A DNA stretch of 24,649 bases. Origin: Bacillota bacterium. Lineage in GTDB: Bacteria > Bacillota > Clostridia > Lachnospirales > Lachnospiraceae. Made by a program: the position numbers and the translations under genes. Under the pieces are notes generated by a model that worked only from the letters and a program-made list of their open reading frames with translations, was not told the DNA's origin and searched no databases. The first letter of the stretch is position 1. Each line of letters starts with the position of its first letter. This document shows positions 1-7,228 of the stretch, piece by piece. The stretch spans positions 1 through 24,649 of the forward strand of contig JAGFXQ010000009.1 in the NCBI GenBank assembly GCA_017861355.1. The letters run 5' to 3'.

Positions 1-1111
1 TGCTCTCTGCCTCCATCGGCGATCCCCTCAGTACCTTCAGAAATCCCAGCTGCAGCTGATCCGGCTTCATCTCATATACATCATGAAAGGATTGCTCGAA
101 TGTCTTGTAATCCTCATTTGGTAAGCCTGCAATCAAGTCCAAATGTTGATGAATATTTCTGGCCACTCTGATTCTGTCCACATTTTTCCGCAAAAGCTTC
201 AGATCCATTCTTCGACGAATCGCTGCTACCGTATCCGGATTCGTAGACTGCACTCCGATCTCAAATTGAACCTGCGCTATCCTTAGGGTTGCCAGAAAAG
301 AAAGCTCCTCATCGGTCAGTAAATCTGCAGAAATCTCAAAATGAAAATTAGTAATACCATTATCATTCTCTTTGATAAACTGCCAGATTGCCATGGCATG
401 TTCTTTATTACAATTGAAGGTTCGGTCTACAAACTTCACCTGTGGTACCTGCTGCTCCAGGAGAAACAATAATTCCTGCTTAACCAGGGAAAGATCCCGG
501 AAGCGAATTCTCTTCTCAACGGAGGAGAGGCAGTAGCTGCAGGAGAAGGGGCATCCACGGCTGCTCTCATAATATATAATTCGGTTTTTAAAATTCTTTA
601 TATCTACATAAGGAAAAGGAACATCACTGAGTGCCAGAAGCTCACGCTCCTCTGTTATCCTGATCAGATTATTGTCACGATAAGCAATACCCTTAATCTT
701 CTTAAGTGCCGGCTCTCCCAAGGTATAATGCTGTACCAGCTCCAAGAAGGTTTGTTCTCCTTCTCCAATCATTATCCCCTCTAATCCCGGTGTTAGCTTA
801 AGTCTCCGTTCGGAATCATAGGATACCTCCGGACCTCCCAACCACAGCTTTGCCTCAGGCTGCACCTTCTTCAATTCGTTGATTAGCCTCAGGATTATCT
901 CAATATTCCATATATAACAGGAGAACGCAATCACATCTGCTTTTTCTTTATAGATTTCTCGCAGAATGTCCTCTTCCGAATGGTTAATCGTATATTCAGC
1001 CAACGATACCTGATCCGCAAATCCATGTTTTCCGGCATATGCCCTAAGACAATAAACGGCTAGGTTCGAATGTATATATTTTGCATTGACTGCAACTAGA
1101 AGCAGTTTCAT
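1..1111 (-). CDS. B12-binding domain radical SAM protein (partial, C-terminus outside window)
   Basis: The reading frame starts at ATG 1109-1111 behind an AAGGAG Shine-Dalgarno and stays open for 370 codons to the window edge, so the C-terminus is missing. The first ~140 residues (MKLLLVAVNAKYIHSNLA) look like a cobalamin-binding Rossmann domain, with a WLGGPEVSYD segment. A radical SAM core follows with the 4Fe-4S motif CPFSCSYC at about residues 187-194, after ESSRG. The architecture matches B12-binding radical SAM proteins of the type that often carry a C-terminal DUF4080. The family generates a 5'-deoxyadenosyl radical from S-adenosylmethionine; many members are methylases or ring-modifying enzymes, but the substrate cannot be told here. 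It is divergent from the DUF2156 gene. Family assignment is firm; the specific reaction is unknown. Confidence 0.88.
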   Translation of the reverse strand, partial: MKLLLVAVNAKYIHSNLAVYCLRAYAGKHGFADQVSLAEYTINHSEEDILREIYKEKADVIAFSCYIWNIEIILRLINELKKVQPEAKLWLGGPEVSYDSERRLKLTPGLEGIMIGEGEQTFLELVQHYTLGEPALKKIKGIAYRDNNLIRITEERELLALSDVPFPYVDIKNFKNRIIYYESSRGCPFSCSYCLSSVEKRIRFRDLSLVKQELLFLLEQQVPQVKFVDRTFNCNKEHAMAIWQFIKENDNGITNFHFEISADLLTDEELSFLATLRIAQVQFEIGVQSTNPDTVAAIRRRMDLKLLRKNVDRIRVARNIHQHLDLIAGLPNEDYKTFEQSFHDVYEMKPDQLQLGFLKVLRGSPMEAES

Positions 1112-1345
1112 GATTGTCTCCTTTCTTGAATTTTCTCTCACGCTCCAATTTTATCATATGTAATCCCTATCTAGCTACCCAATTTATAAAAATTTAAGAT
1201 TCCTATTTTTGTCCAAAATCACCTTCAATTATTTTGATGTTTTTCCTTGTTTATCCCTTAATTCGATTGGATTAGACAATTCAAAGGCAGGATAAAAAAA
1301 CATAATACACGGTACAATAACAATTATAAGCGGAAGCAGGCTGTC

Positions 1346-1374
1346 TAGACAGATTCGACATGATGTGCTATAGT
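1346..1374 (+). promoter_or_regulatory. Sigma-A-type promoter of the DUF2156 gene, with palindrome over the -35
   Basis: TAGACA (1346-1351) and TATAGT (1369-1374) are separated by exactly 17 bp; each differs from the sigma-A consensus at one base. The start codon lies 34 bp downstream, behind AGGAGG. The -35 is embedded in a perfect 12-bp palindrome, CTGTCTAGACAG (1341-1352), a possible operator. Confidence 0.7.
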
Positions 1375-1407
1375 GAAATTTAAACTAAATTGTTTTAGGA
1401 GGCTATT

Positions 1408-2298
1408 ATGTTATCGTTCGACCCAATTACTGCTGAGAACATCGGTAAAACAGCAGAGTATTTTAAATATAAAATCAGCCGCACCAGTGATTACACCATT
1501 GGCGCGATGTATATGTGGCGAGATTTCTATCAGTCTAGCTTTACGATCTATGACGATATGATTTTATATAAAGTAAAGTTTGTGGACCATACTTCCTTCA
1601 CCTTCCCGGTAGGCGGCGGTTCTCTACCTAAGGCTATGGAAGCAATCAAGGAATATTGTAAGGAAAATAATCTTCCCAGGTGGTTCTGTACTGTTCCCGA
1701 AGAAGCCATTCCCACACTGGTTGAAGATTACGGCGGAACAAAGCCCTGTAATGCTAACCGCGACTGGGCTGACTACCTCTATAATGCAGATGATCTGGCT
1801 GATATGGCAGGAAGAAAATTCAGTGGACAGAGAAATCACATCAACAAATTCCATAAATTGTTTCCGAATTATTCTTATCAAAGAATCACAGCAGAAAATC
1901 TACCGAGAGTTATTGATTTCTTAATAGATTATGAGAAAAATCACGGAAAAGAAGCTTCTCTTGCCCAAGAGGAATTAACAAGAACCTTAGAACTTATTCC
2001 TTACTTGGATAAGTTCAAGCTTCCCGGTGCCTTTATCGAAGTAGACGGAGTTATTGTTGCTATTGCCATTGGCGAAGTAATCAAAGACACATTATATTGT
2101 CATATTGAGAAAGCAAACAGAGATTATCCCGGCTCCTATCAGATGATCGTGAAAGAATTCTCCAATGACATGCGGACAAGCTATGGTATCCAATATATTA
2201 ACCGGGAAGAGGATGTCGGAGATCTTGGTCTTCGAACCTCCAAATTATCCTATCACCCGGTCGCTTTACTGGACAAGTACTGCGTACTGATCCCCTAG
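1408..2298 (+). CDS. DUF2156 / phosphatidylglycerol lysyltransferase C-domain-like protein
   Basis: A 296-residue soluble protein starting at ATG behind AGGAGG. Its overall character (YTIGAMYMWRDFY near residue 30, a central RNHINKFHKLFPN segment near 139, and a late INREEDVGDLGLRTSKLSYHP) fits the clostridial DUF2156 family. This family shares the tandem GNAT-like fold of the catalytic domain of MprF-type aminoacyl-phosphatidylglycerol synthases. The stand-alone form has no membrane flippase domain, so a lipid aminoacylation role is not implied; it could be an aminoacyl- or acyl-transferase with an unknown acceptor. Its TAG stop overlaps the stop of the convergent gene on the other strand. 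Family call is good; function is open. Confidence 0.82.
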   Translation: MLSFDPITAENIGKTAEYFKYKISRTSDYTIGAMYMWRDFYQSSFTIYDDMILYKVKFVDHTSFTFPVGGGSLPKAMEAIKEYCKENNLPRWFCTVPEEAIPTLVEDYGGTKPCNANRDWADYLYNADDLADMAGRKFSGQRNHINKFHKLFPNYSYQRITAENLPRVIDFLIDYEKNHGKEASLAQEELTRTLELIPYLDKFKLPGAFIEVDGVIVAIAIGEVIKDTLYCHIEKANRDYPGSYQMIVKEFSNDMRTSYGIQYINREEDVGDLGLRTSKLSYHPVALLDKYCVLIP

Positions 2299-2723
2299 AA
2301 AAACTTATAATGAGGCTTCTCTTCCTTCATCAAAAGGTAGCGGAGCAGGTCATCAAGCAGAATAGCAGGCAGAGACAGGAAGAACCAAAGATTCGTATAG
2401 AGCAGACAGATCTGTCCCAGGAAATTATATGGCATAGCGGAATAGTCCCACACGTTCAGCTTAAGCCAAAGATTAACGATCATACCTGATGTAAGCTCAA
2501 CTGTAGTGATAATGATTGCTGAGATTACCATTTGGCTGAGAATAGACATCTTCCAGGTATAAATCTCATTCAGGAGACCGATCAATATAAAGCAGACACC
2601 CCCGGCAATCAGCATTGAAATATGGGAATAACCCCGACTGAGAATCTCAATTCCACCATAGAGAAAGCCTCCTGTGAGAAACAGAAAGGTATATTTTAAA
2701 AATCGATTATAGACAAGTAGCAT
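2295..2723 (-). CDS. Small polytopic membrane protein, ABC_trans_CmpB (putative ABC transporter type IV) family-like
   Basis: A 142-residue hydrophobic protein starting at ATG 2721-2723 behind a GGGGGA Shine-Dalgarno. Four membrane segments are visible at about residues 9-27, 34-51, 60-84 and 105-125, followed by a short basic-acidic tail (LLMKEEKPHYKFF). The segment NVWDYSAMPYNFLGQICLLY resembles the W-DYS...N-G-IC signature of the PF06541 family, annotated as putative ABC transporter type IV although transport is not demonstrated for it to my knowledge. It is convergent with the DUF2156 gene and overlaps it by 4 bp at the stops. Membrane nature is certain; family moderately sure; function unknown. 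Confidence 0.72.
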   Translation of the reverse strand: MLLVYNRFLKYTFLFLTGGFLYGGIEILSRGYSHISMLIAGGVCFILIGLLNEIYTWKMSILSQMVISAIIITTVELTSGMIVNLWLKLNVWDYSAMPYNFLGQICLLYTNLWFFLSLPAILLDDLLRYLLMKEEKPHYKFF

Positions 2724-2767
2724 ATTATTTCCCCCATTTGCTATTCCTATATAAAATCACCTATTTG

Positions 2768-2799
2768 GGCTGTTGCAACCTGTTGCAGCGGCCTTTTTT
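2768..2799 (+). terminator. Terminator-like hairpin with T-tract
   Basis: GGCTGTTGCAAC (2768-2779) pairs with GTTGCAGCGGCC (2782-2793), giving a 12-bp stem with two G-U wobbles, followed directly by TTTTTT. It is oriented for a plus-strand transcript, whose only visible source is the DUF2156 gene; such a transcript would run antisense across the whole 2295-2723 gene. Confidence 0.5.
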
Positions 2800-2910
2800 G
2801 TACTATCATTAATATACGCAGTTGGGTGAAAGAATATATCGATTATTCTGTCATGGAAGAAACTCACTAAAAGTGAAATTTACATGATCGAATGGAAGAT
2901 TTTTGAACAT

Positions 2911-2941
2911 AAAAAAGGACAGTTATGGGACTGTCCTTTTT
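2911..2941. terminator. Bidirectional rho-independent terminator
   Basis: The 11-bp stem AAAAAGGACAG (2912-2922) / CTGTCCTTTTT (2931-2941) has an 8-nt loop and T-tracts on both strands. On the minus strand it is the first clear terminator after the tilS-hpt-ftsH run. Confidence 0.8.
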
Positions 2942-3102
2942 CGGAGAAGGTATTTTTGTTACTTATGGGGGTGTAGCAAAAACTATATAATGTATTGGGG
3001 TTTACAAACATAGTATAGCATGTTATTCGACAGAAGTGTGCACAAACTTTACAAATTTTTTATTTGTTTTTCGTCAATCTGCACAAGCATAAGATCCCAT
3101 GT

Positions 3103-3219
3103 TTTAAGTGTCAAAAGCACCTCCGGTGCTTACTAACATAGTAAATTGATATGAAAGCTTGCTTTCAATATCAATTTACTATGTTAGTGAAGAGTGCGAA
3201 GCACCTTTTGACACTTAAA
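3103..3219. repeat. 117-bp cloverleaf-forming palindromic element
   Basis: The outer stem is a perfect 15-bp pairing, 3103-3117 with 3205-3219. Inside are two small lateral hairpins, GCACC-TCC-GGTGC (3117-3129) and GTGC-GAA-GCAC (3194-3204). A long central arm follows: a perfect 21-bp stem, 3132-3152 with 3168-3188, extended by GAAAGC/GCTTTC (3153-3158/3161-3166) across a 2-nt loop and one bulged A (3167). No T-tract follows either side, so it is not a standard terminator. It resembles a non-coding palindromic or MITE-like repeat; copy number in the genome is unknown. Confidence 0.8.
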
Positions 3220-3249
3220 CCATCCCATATATTGGCATCGTTTTCAAGT

Positions 3250-5091
3250 CTATTCGGTTGTCATTGTCAATGCTCTTCTCATGAAAAGAGCTTCGAACTC
3301 TTCTCTGGTAATTCTCTCTTTTTCCATTAAAAGAGCCGCACAGGATTCAAGTACATCCTTATACTCAACCAGAATTCGTCTCGCTTCTTTATAGCAATCA
3401 TCAATGATGGCCTTCACTTCATCATCAATACGATTAGCGATATTCTCACTAAAGCTCTTGGTATGAGCCAGATCCCTGCCGATGAACACTTCATCATCTT
3501 CATAATCATAATTCACCATACCGATGGCATCGGAAAAACCGTAACGTGTAATCATCGCTCTCGCTGTCTTAGTAGCAACCTTGATATCCTGGGAAGCTCC
3601 TGTGGTAACATCATCAAATATCAGCTCTTCTGCAGCTCTTCCGCCCAGATCCACGATTATCTCCTGTTTCATTCTGCCCTTCGTATGGAACATCTCATCC
3701 TTTTCCGGAAGAGGCATGGTAAAACCTGCAGCACCACTGCCGGTTGGAATAATAGAAATTGTGTATACCGGGCCGACATCAGGGAGAACATGGAATAGAA
3801 TCGCATGACCCGCTTCATGAAAAGCAGTGATCTTCTTTTCCTTCTCTGTGATAACCTTGCTCTTCTTCTCTGTACCGATCCCTACTTTGATGAAGGATCT
3901 CTTGATATCTTCACTCGTAATAACCGTTCTGTTATCTCTTGCCGCATTAATTGCTGCTTCATTCATCAGGTTCTCCAGATCAGCTCCGGTAAAGCCTGCT
4001 GTGGTCTGTGACACCTGCTTCAGATCAACATCATCACTGAGCGGCTTTCCTTTTGAATGCACCTGAAGGATCTCTTCTCTTCCCTTTACGTCCGGACGTC
4101 CTACCATAACCTTACGGTCAAATCGGCCGGGACGAAGAATTGCAGGGTCCAGGATATCTACACGATTCGTAGCAGCCATCACGATGATACCTTCGTTAAC
4201 ACCAAAGCCGTCCATTTCAACTAACAGCTGGTTCAGGGTCTGTTCTCTTTCATCATGACCACCGCCCATACCGGTACCTCTACGTCTGGCAACTGCATCG
4301 ATCTCATCAATAAACACAATACAGGGTGAATTCTTCTTCGCATCTTCAAACAGATCTCTTACTCTGGAAGCACCGACACCGACAAACATCTCAACGAAAT
4401 CGGATCCGGAGATCGAGAAGAAGGGAACTCCGGCCTCTCCTGCTACTGCTTTGGCAAGTAGGGTCTTACCTGTTCCGGGAGGACCCACCAGTAATACGCC
4501 TTTCGGAATTCTGGCACCAACCTGAATATATTTCTTCGGAGATTTTAAGAAATCCACGATTTCCTTCAATTCATCCTTCTCTTCATCCAGACCGGCTACA
4601 TTCTTAAATGTTGTGGTCTTATTCTCTTCTGTTGTCATCTTCGCTCGGCTCTTGCCGAAATTCATGACTTTACTGTTACCGCCACCGACATTTGCCTGAT
4701 TCGACAAGAAAGAAAAGAGAACAATAATAATGATAAATACGAGTATATAAGGTAATACCGAGGTTAAAAACCAACTTGGTTTAGAAATCGGGTGCGTAAT
4801 CGGATTAACCTCCGCTTTATACGCTATATCTTCAATTTTCACCGTATCAGATACATTAAAGCTGGCTGTATCGTCATTCTTTAAGGTAACCATTACTTCA
4901 CCGGTCGGAACCTCTTCGTTCGGATATATGTCAACCGCCTTAATCTGTCCATTATCTATATCCTTGACAAACTGGCTGTAGGAATATTCGCCCTGATCAT
5001 TTAATTCGCGTCTATTGGATATATAAAATGTAATAATCACTATAAGCAGAATGATGATATACCAACCATATCCTTTCATCTGTTTTCTCAC
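3250..5091 (-). CDS. ftsH: ATP-dependent zinc metalloprotease FtsH
   Basis: A membrane-anchored AAA+ protease that degrades misfolded membrane proteins and short-lived regulators. The start is set at GTG (5089-5091): AAAGGAGG sits 7 nt upstream, whereas an in-frame ATG 16 codons earlier has no such signal. In the 613-residue protein: membrane helix at ~8-25, extracytoplasmic domain, second helix at ~107-130, Walker A GPPGTGKT (203-210), Walker B FIDEID (260-265), second region of homology ending RPGRFDR (320-326), and the zinc site HEAGH (425-429). Length is normal for the family. It lies 73 bp downstream of hpt in the tilS-hpt-ftsH order common to Firmicutes. Identification is essentially certain. 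Confidence 0.98.
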   Translation of the reverse strand: MRKQMKGYGWYIIILLIVIITFYISNRRELNDQGEYSYSQFVKDIDNGQIKAVDIYPNEEVPTGEVMVTLKNDDTASFNVSDTVKIEDIAYKAEVNPITHPISKPSWFLTSVLPYILVFIIIIVLFSFLSNQANVGGGNSKVMNFGKSRAKMTTEENKTTTFKNVAGLDEEKDELKEIVDFLKSPKKYIQVGARIPKGVLLVGPPGTGKTLLAKAVAGEAGVPFFSISGSDFVEMFVGVGASRVRDLFEDAKKNSPCIVFIDEIDAVARRRGTGMGGGHDEREQTLNQLLVEMDGFGVNEGIIVMAATNRVDILDPAILRPGRFDRKVMVGRPDVKGREEILQVHSKGKPLSDDVDLKQVSQTTAGFTGADLENLMNEAAINAARDNRTVITSEDIKRSFIKVGIGTEKKSKVITEKEKKITAFHEAGHAILFHVLPDVGPVYTISIIPTGSGAAGFTMPLPEKDEMFHTKGRMKQEIIVDLGGRAAEELIFDDVTTGASQDIKVATKTARAMITRYGFSDAIGMVNYDYEDDEVFIGRDLAHTKSFSENIANRIDDEVKAIIDDCYKEARRILVEYKDVLESCAALLMEKERITREEFEALFMRRALTMTTE

Positions 5092-5164
5092 TGAACAACC
5101 TCCTTTTATTGCTGTAATAACCACAGTGCAACCAAACAACTATGGCTTCCACATGATAATTATT

Positions 5165-5689
5165 TTAGTTTTCAACTACTCCTACATAAGGTAGATTTCT
5201 TAAATACTGGTCATCGTCAAGACCATAACCTACTACGAATTCATCCGGAATAACAAATCCGACGTATTTTACATCAACACTGGTAACTCTTCTGTCCGGC
5301 TTATCCAACAAAGTACAGATCTCTAAGCTCTTCGGAGCTCTGGTTCCGAGAAGATTCTTCAGATGTGCAAGCGTATGTCCGGAATCAATAATATCCTCAA
5401 CAATAAGTACATTTCTGTCCATAATAGGCTCATCGAGATCCTTTAAGATGCGAACTCTTCCGGTGCTTACTGTCTCACTGCCATAGCTTGATACGGACAT
5501 AAAGTCTAAGGTTACCGGTATAGATAAACGTTTTGCCAGATCGCAGCTGAAAAATACACTCCCCTTTAAGATACAGATAAGATGAATGCTCTCGCCCTCA
5601 TAGTCCTTGCTGATCTGCTCCGCTAATTCCTTAATTCTAAGACTGATCTGTTCTTCTGATATCATGACCCTAATTTTATGATTCGTCAT
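5165..5689 (-). CDS. hpt: Hypoxanthine phosphoribosyltransferase
   Basis: Salvages hypoxanthine (and usually guanine) with PRPP to IMP/GMP in the cytosol. The start chosen, MTNHKIRVMISEEQI, has GGAGG 9 nt upstream and gives 174 residues, typical of the family; an upstream ATG adding seven residues is less well placed. The PRPP-binding loop VEDIIDSGHT is at 97-106 and the LKGSVFF loop at 41-47. The first 14 bp overlap the 3' end of tilS, which suggests translational coupling. In Bacillus the HprT homologue also interacts with TilS and FtsH regulation; whether that holds here is inference. Confidence 0.96.
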   Translation of the reverse strand: MTNHKIRVMISEEQISLRIKELAEQISKDYEGESIHLICILKGSVFFSCDLAKRLSIPVTLDFMSVSSYGSETVSTGRVRILKDLDEPIMDRNVLIVEDIIDSGHTLAHLKNLLGTRAPKSLEICTLLDKPDRRVTSVDVKYVGFVIPDEFVVGYGLDDDQYLRNLPYVGVVEN

Positions 5690-7124
5690 CCTTGTATACC
5701 TCCATATCAAACATTTTTATCAACAGTACTTTTGATGTAGCTGCATCTACTTTATACTTTTCACTCATCCGTTCTCCGCTTCCGGGAATCCATATAATAT
5801 GATTTCCATCCGCAAGGAGAAGTTGATTGTCCCTCTCTTTCAGTGGGACTTTATGGTCGATATAATAATCCTTAAGTTTTTTTCGACCTCCGGAAGCATT
5901 GATTTGAAGGTAATCTCCTTCTCTTCTTGTTCTCATTTCAACAGCATTCTCTATTTTATCATAATCAATCCACTTCGCACAACTACTTTTCGGAACAGGA
6001 TCACTATTTTTATAGTTGATCAACTCTGCTTCTACATATTTACCTGCAAAGGCAGCCTCCGTCCTTCCGGGTATCCTAAGTCGAATTGGTAAAGGTGCTG
6101 TTGGTGGACTTTCTTCTTGTACTAAGGCACTGCAAAATACCCGAATGTCATCATAATCTCTTTCAGCAATAATATCATAGGGCAGATGTATTTGTTTCCC
6201 TACCTGCTTATCGATTAATTCCAGGACAGCTTCCACATGCTTAGCCTCCAGGTCCTTGCTCGCTCCCGCCAGGGTCTCAAGAAGCTTTCGAATAATTCCC
6301 TTCTGAAGCACAATATGTTCTGTACTTAGTTCTTTGACATCCACCAGGTATGACTGCTTCTTCTGTCTGACGATTGATTCATAGTGATACTGTATATTTT
6401 GATTCAGATAATCCTCAATCTCCCGAAGTGAATCTGCTGCCGATGCGATATGCGCAACGCTCTGCTGATTAATCTCACGGGTTGCATACGTAAGGATTTG
6501 ATTACGTATCTTATTCCTGCTGTAATCATCGGATAGATTTGTGGAATCGGTAAGATATTTTATGCCTTCTGAACCAAGATATTCCTCAATCTCAGCTCTC
6601 GATGTATCTAGAAGCGGACGAATCAGGGTTATGCTTCTATCCCCTTGTACCATCTCCCGCTTCGCTTCGATACCCGAGATCCCTCGGATACCGGAACCAC
6701 GGAACAAATGGAAAAGTACTGTTTCGGCATTATCGTTTCTATTATGCGCAATTGCTATCTTATTACACTGCTTCTGCCTGCACATATCGAAAAATGCGTC
6801 GTAACGTACTTTTCTTCCGGCTTCCTCACAGGTCAGTCCTTCCTGCATTGCAAGCGCTGTAACATCATAGGTAAAGCTTTGAAATTCCAGTCCTCTCTGT
6901 TCACAGAAGCACTTGACAAAGCTCTCATCGCGATCTGCTTCCTCTCCACGGATTCCATGATTGATATGGACCACCTGGAGAAATAATTCATATTCCGAAC
7001 TTAAGCCGTTTAGCACATGCAAAAGACAGATAGAATCAGCGCCTCCGGATACCCCTATGACAATCCTATCCCCTTGTTCCAGCATATTATTCTGTTCGAT
7101 ATATGACTTTATTTTTCGAATCAT
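5676..7124 (-). CDS. tilS: tRNA(Ile)-lysidine synthetase TilS
   Basis: Attaches lysine to C34 of tRNA-Ile2 (CAU anticodon), switching it from AUG to AUA decoding; an essential ATP-dependent N-type pyrophosphatase. The protein has 482 residues. The PP-loop GVSGGADS is at residues 24-31, a second conserved stretch RPLLDTSRAEIEEYL is near 170, and the C-terminal TilS domain carries GGRKKLKDYYIDHKVP. Length matches long-form TilS. The Shine-Dalgarno (GGGAAG) is modest. It is 104 bp downstream of spoIIE and overlaps hpt by 14 bp, so tilS-hpt-ftsH looks like one transcript. The tRNA nearby with a CAU anticodon is elongator Met, not its substrate. Confidence 0.96.
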   Translation of the reverse strand: MIRKIKSYIEQNNMLEQGDRIVIGVSGGADSICLLHVLNGLSSEYELFLQVVHINHGIRGEEADRDESFVKCFCEQRGLEFQSFTYDVTALAMQEGLTCEEAGRKVRYDAFFDMCRQKQCNKIAIAHNRNDNAETVLFHLFRGSGIRGISGIEAKREMVQGDRSITLIRPLLDTSRAEIEEYLGSEGIKYLTDSTNLSDDYSRNKIRNQILTYATREINQQSVAHIASAADSLREIEDYLNQNIQYHYESIVRQKKQSYLVDVKELSTEHIVLQKGIIRKLLETLAGASKDLEAKHVEAVLELIDKQVGKQIHLPYDIIAERDYDDIRVFCSALVQEESPPTAPLPIRLRIPGRTEAAFAGKYVEAELINYKNSDPVPKSSCAKWIDYDKIENAVEMRTRREGDYLQINASGGRKKLKDYYIDHKVPLKERDNQLLLADGNHIIWIPGSGERMSEKYKVDAATSKVLLIKMFDMEVYKDDES

Positions 7125-7228
7125 TGCTTCCCTATCTTAAGCCAACTTAAGTTTCCTGCATTGCTTATGTTTTTTATTATTCTAACCCTTTTACTTTTAT
7201 ATTTCAATGAAATATTTTCTATTCTTCC

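Larger units (their letters stand above)
2724..3249. other. 526-bp intergenic region downstream of ftsH
   Basis: No credible coding frame was found. The region holds a plus-strand terminator-like hairpin (2768-2799), a bidirectional terminator (2911-2941), a minus-strand extended -10-like site (TGC then TATACT, 3020-3012) and the cloverleaf palindromic element at 3103-3219. Confidence 0.7.

Noticed and set aside
3103..3219. Rho-independent terminator of ftsH
   Set aside because: No T-tract follows the stem on either strand; the 2911-2941 hairpin is a better terminator.
3463..4607. Several plus-strand open frames opposite ftsH
   Set aside because: They lie antisense to a firmly identified gene, lack Shine-Dalgarno sequences and resemble no family.
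5092..5139. Longer FtsH start 16 codons upstream
   Set aside because: AAAGGAGG lies inside this extension and points to the GTG at 5091.
5676..5689. tilS/hpt overlap as an assembly or frameshift error
   Set aside because: A 14-bp overlap with a Shine-Dalgarno inside tilS is normal for coupled genes, and both proteins are full length.
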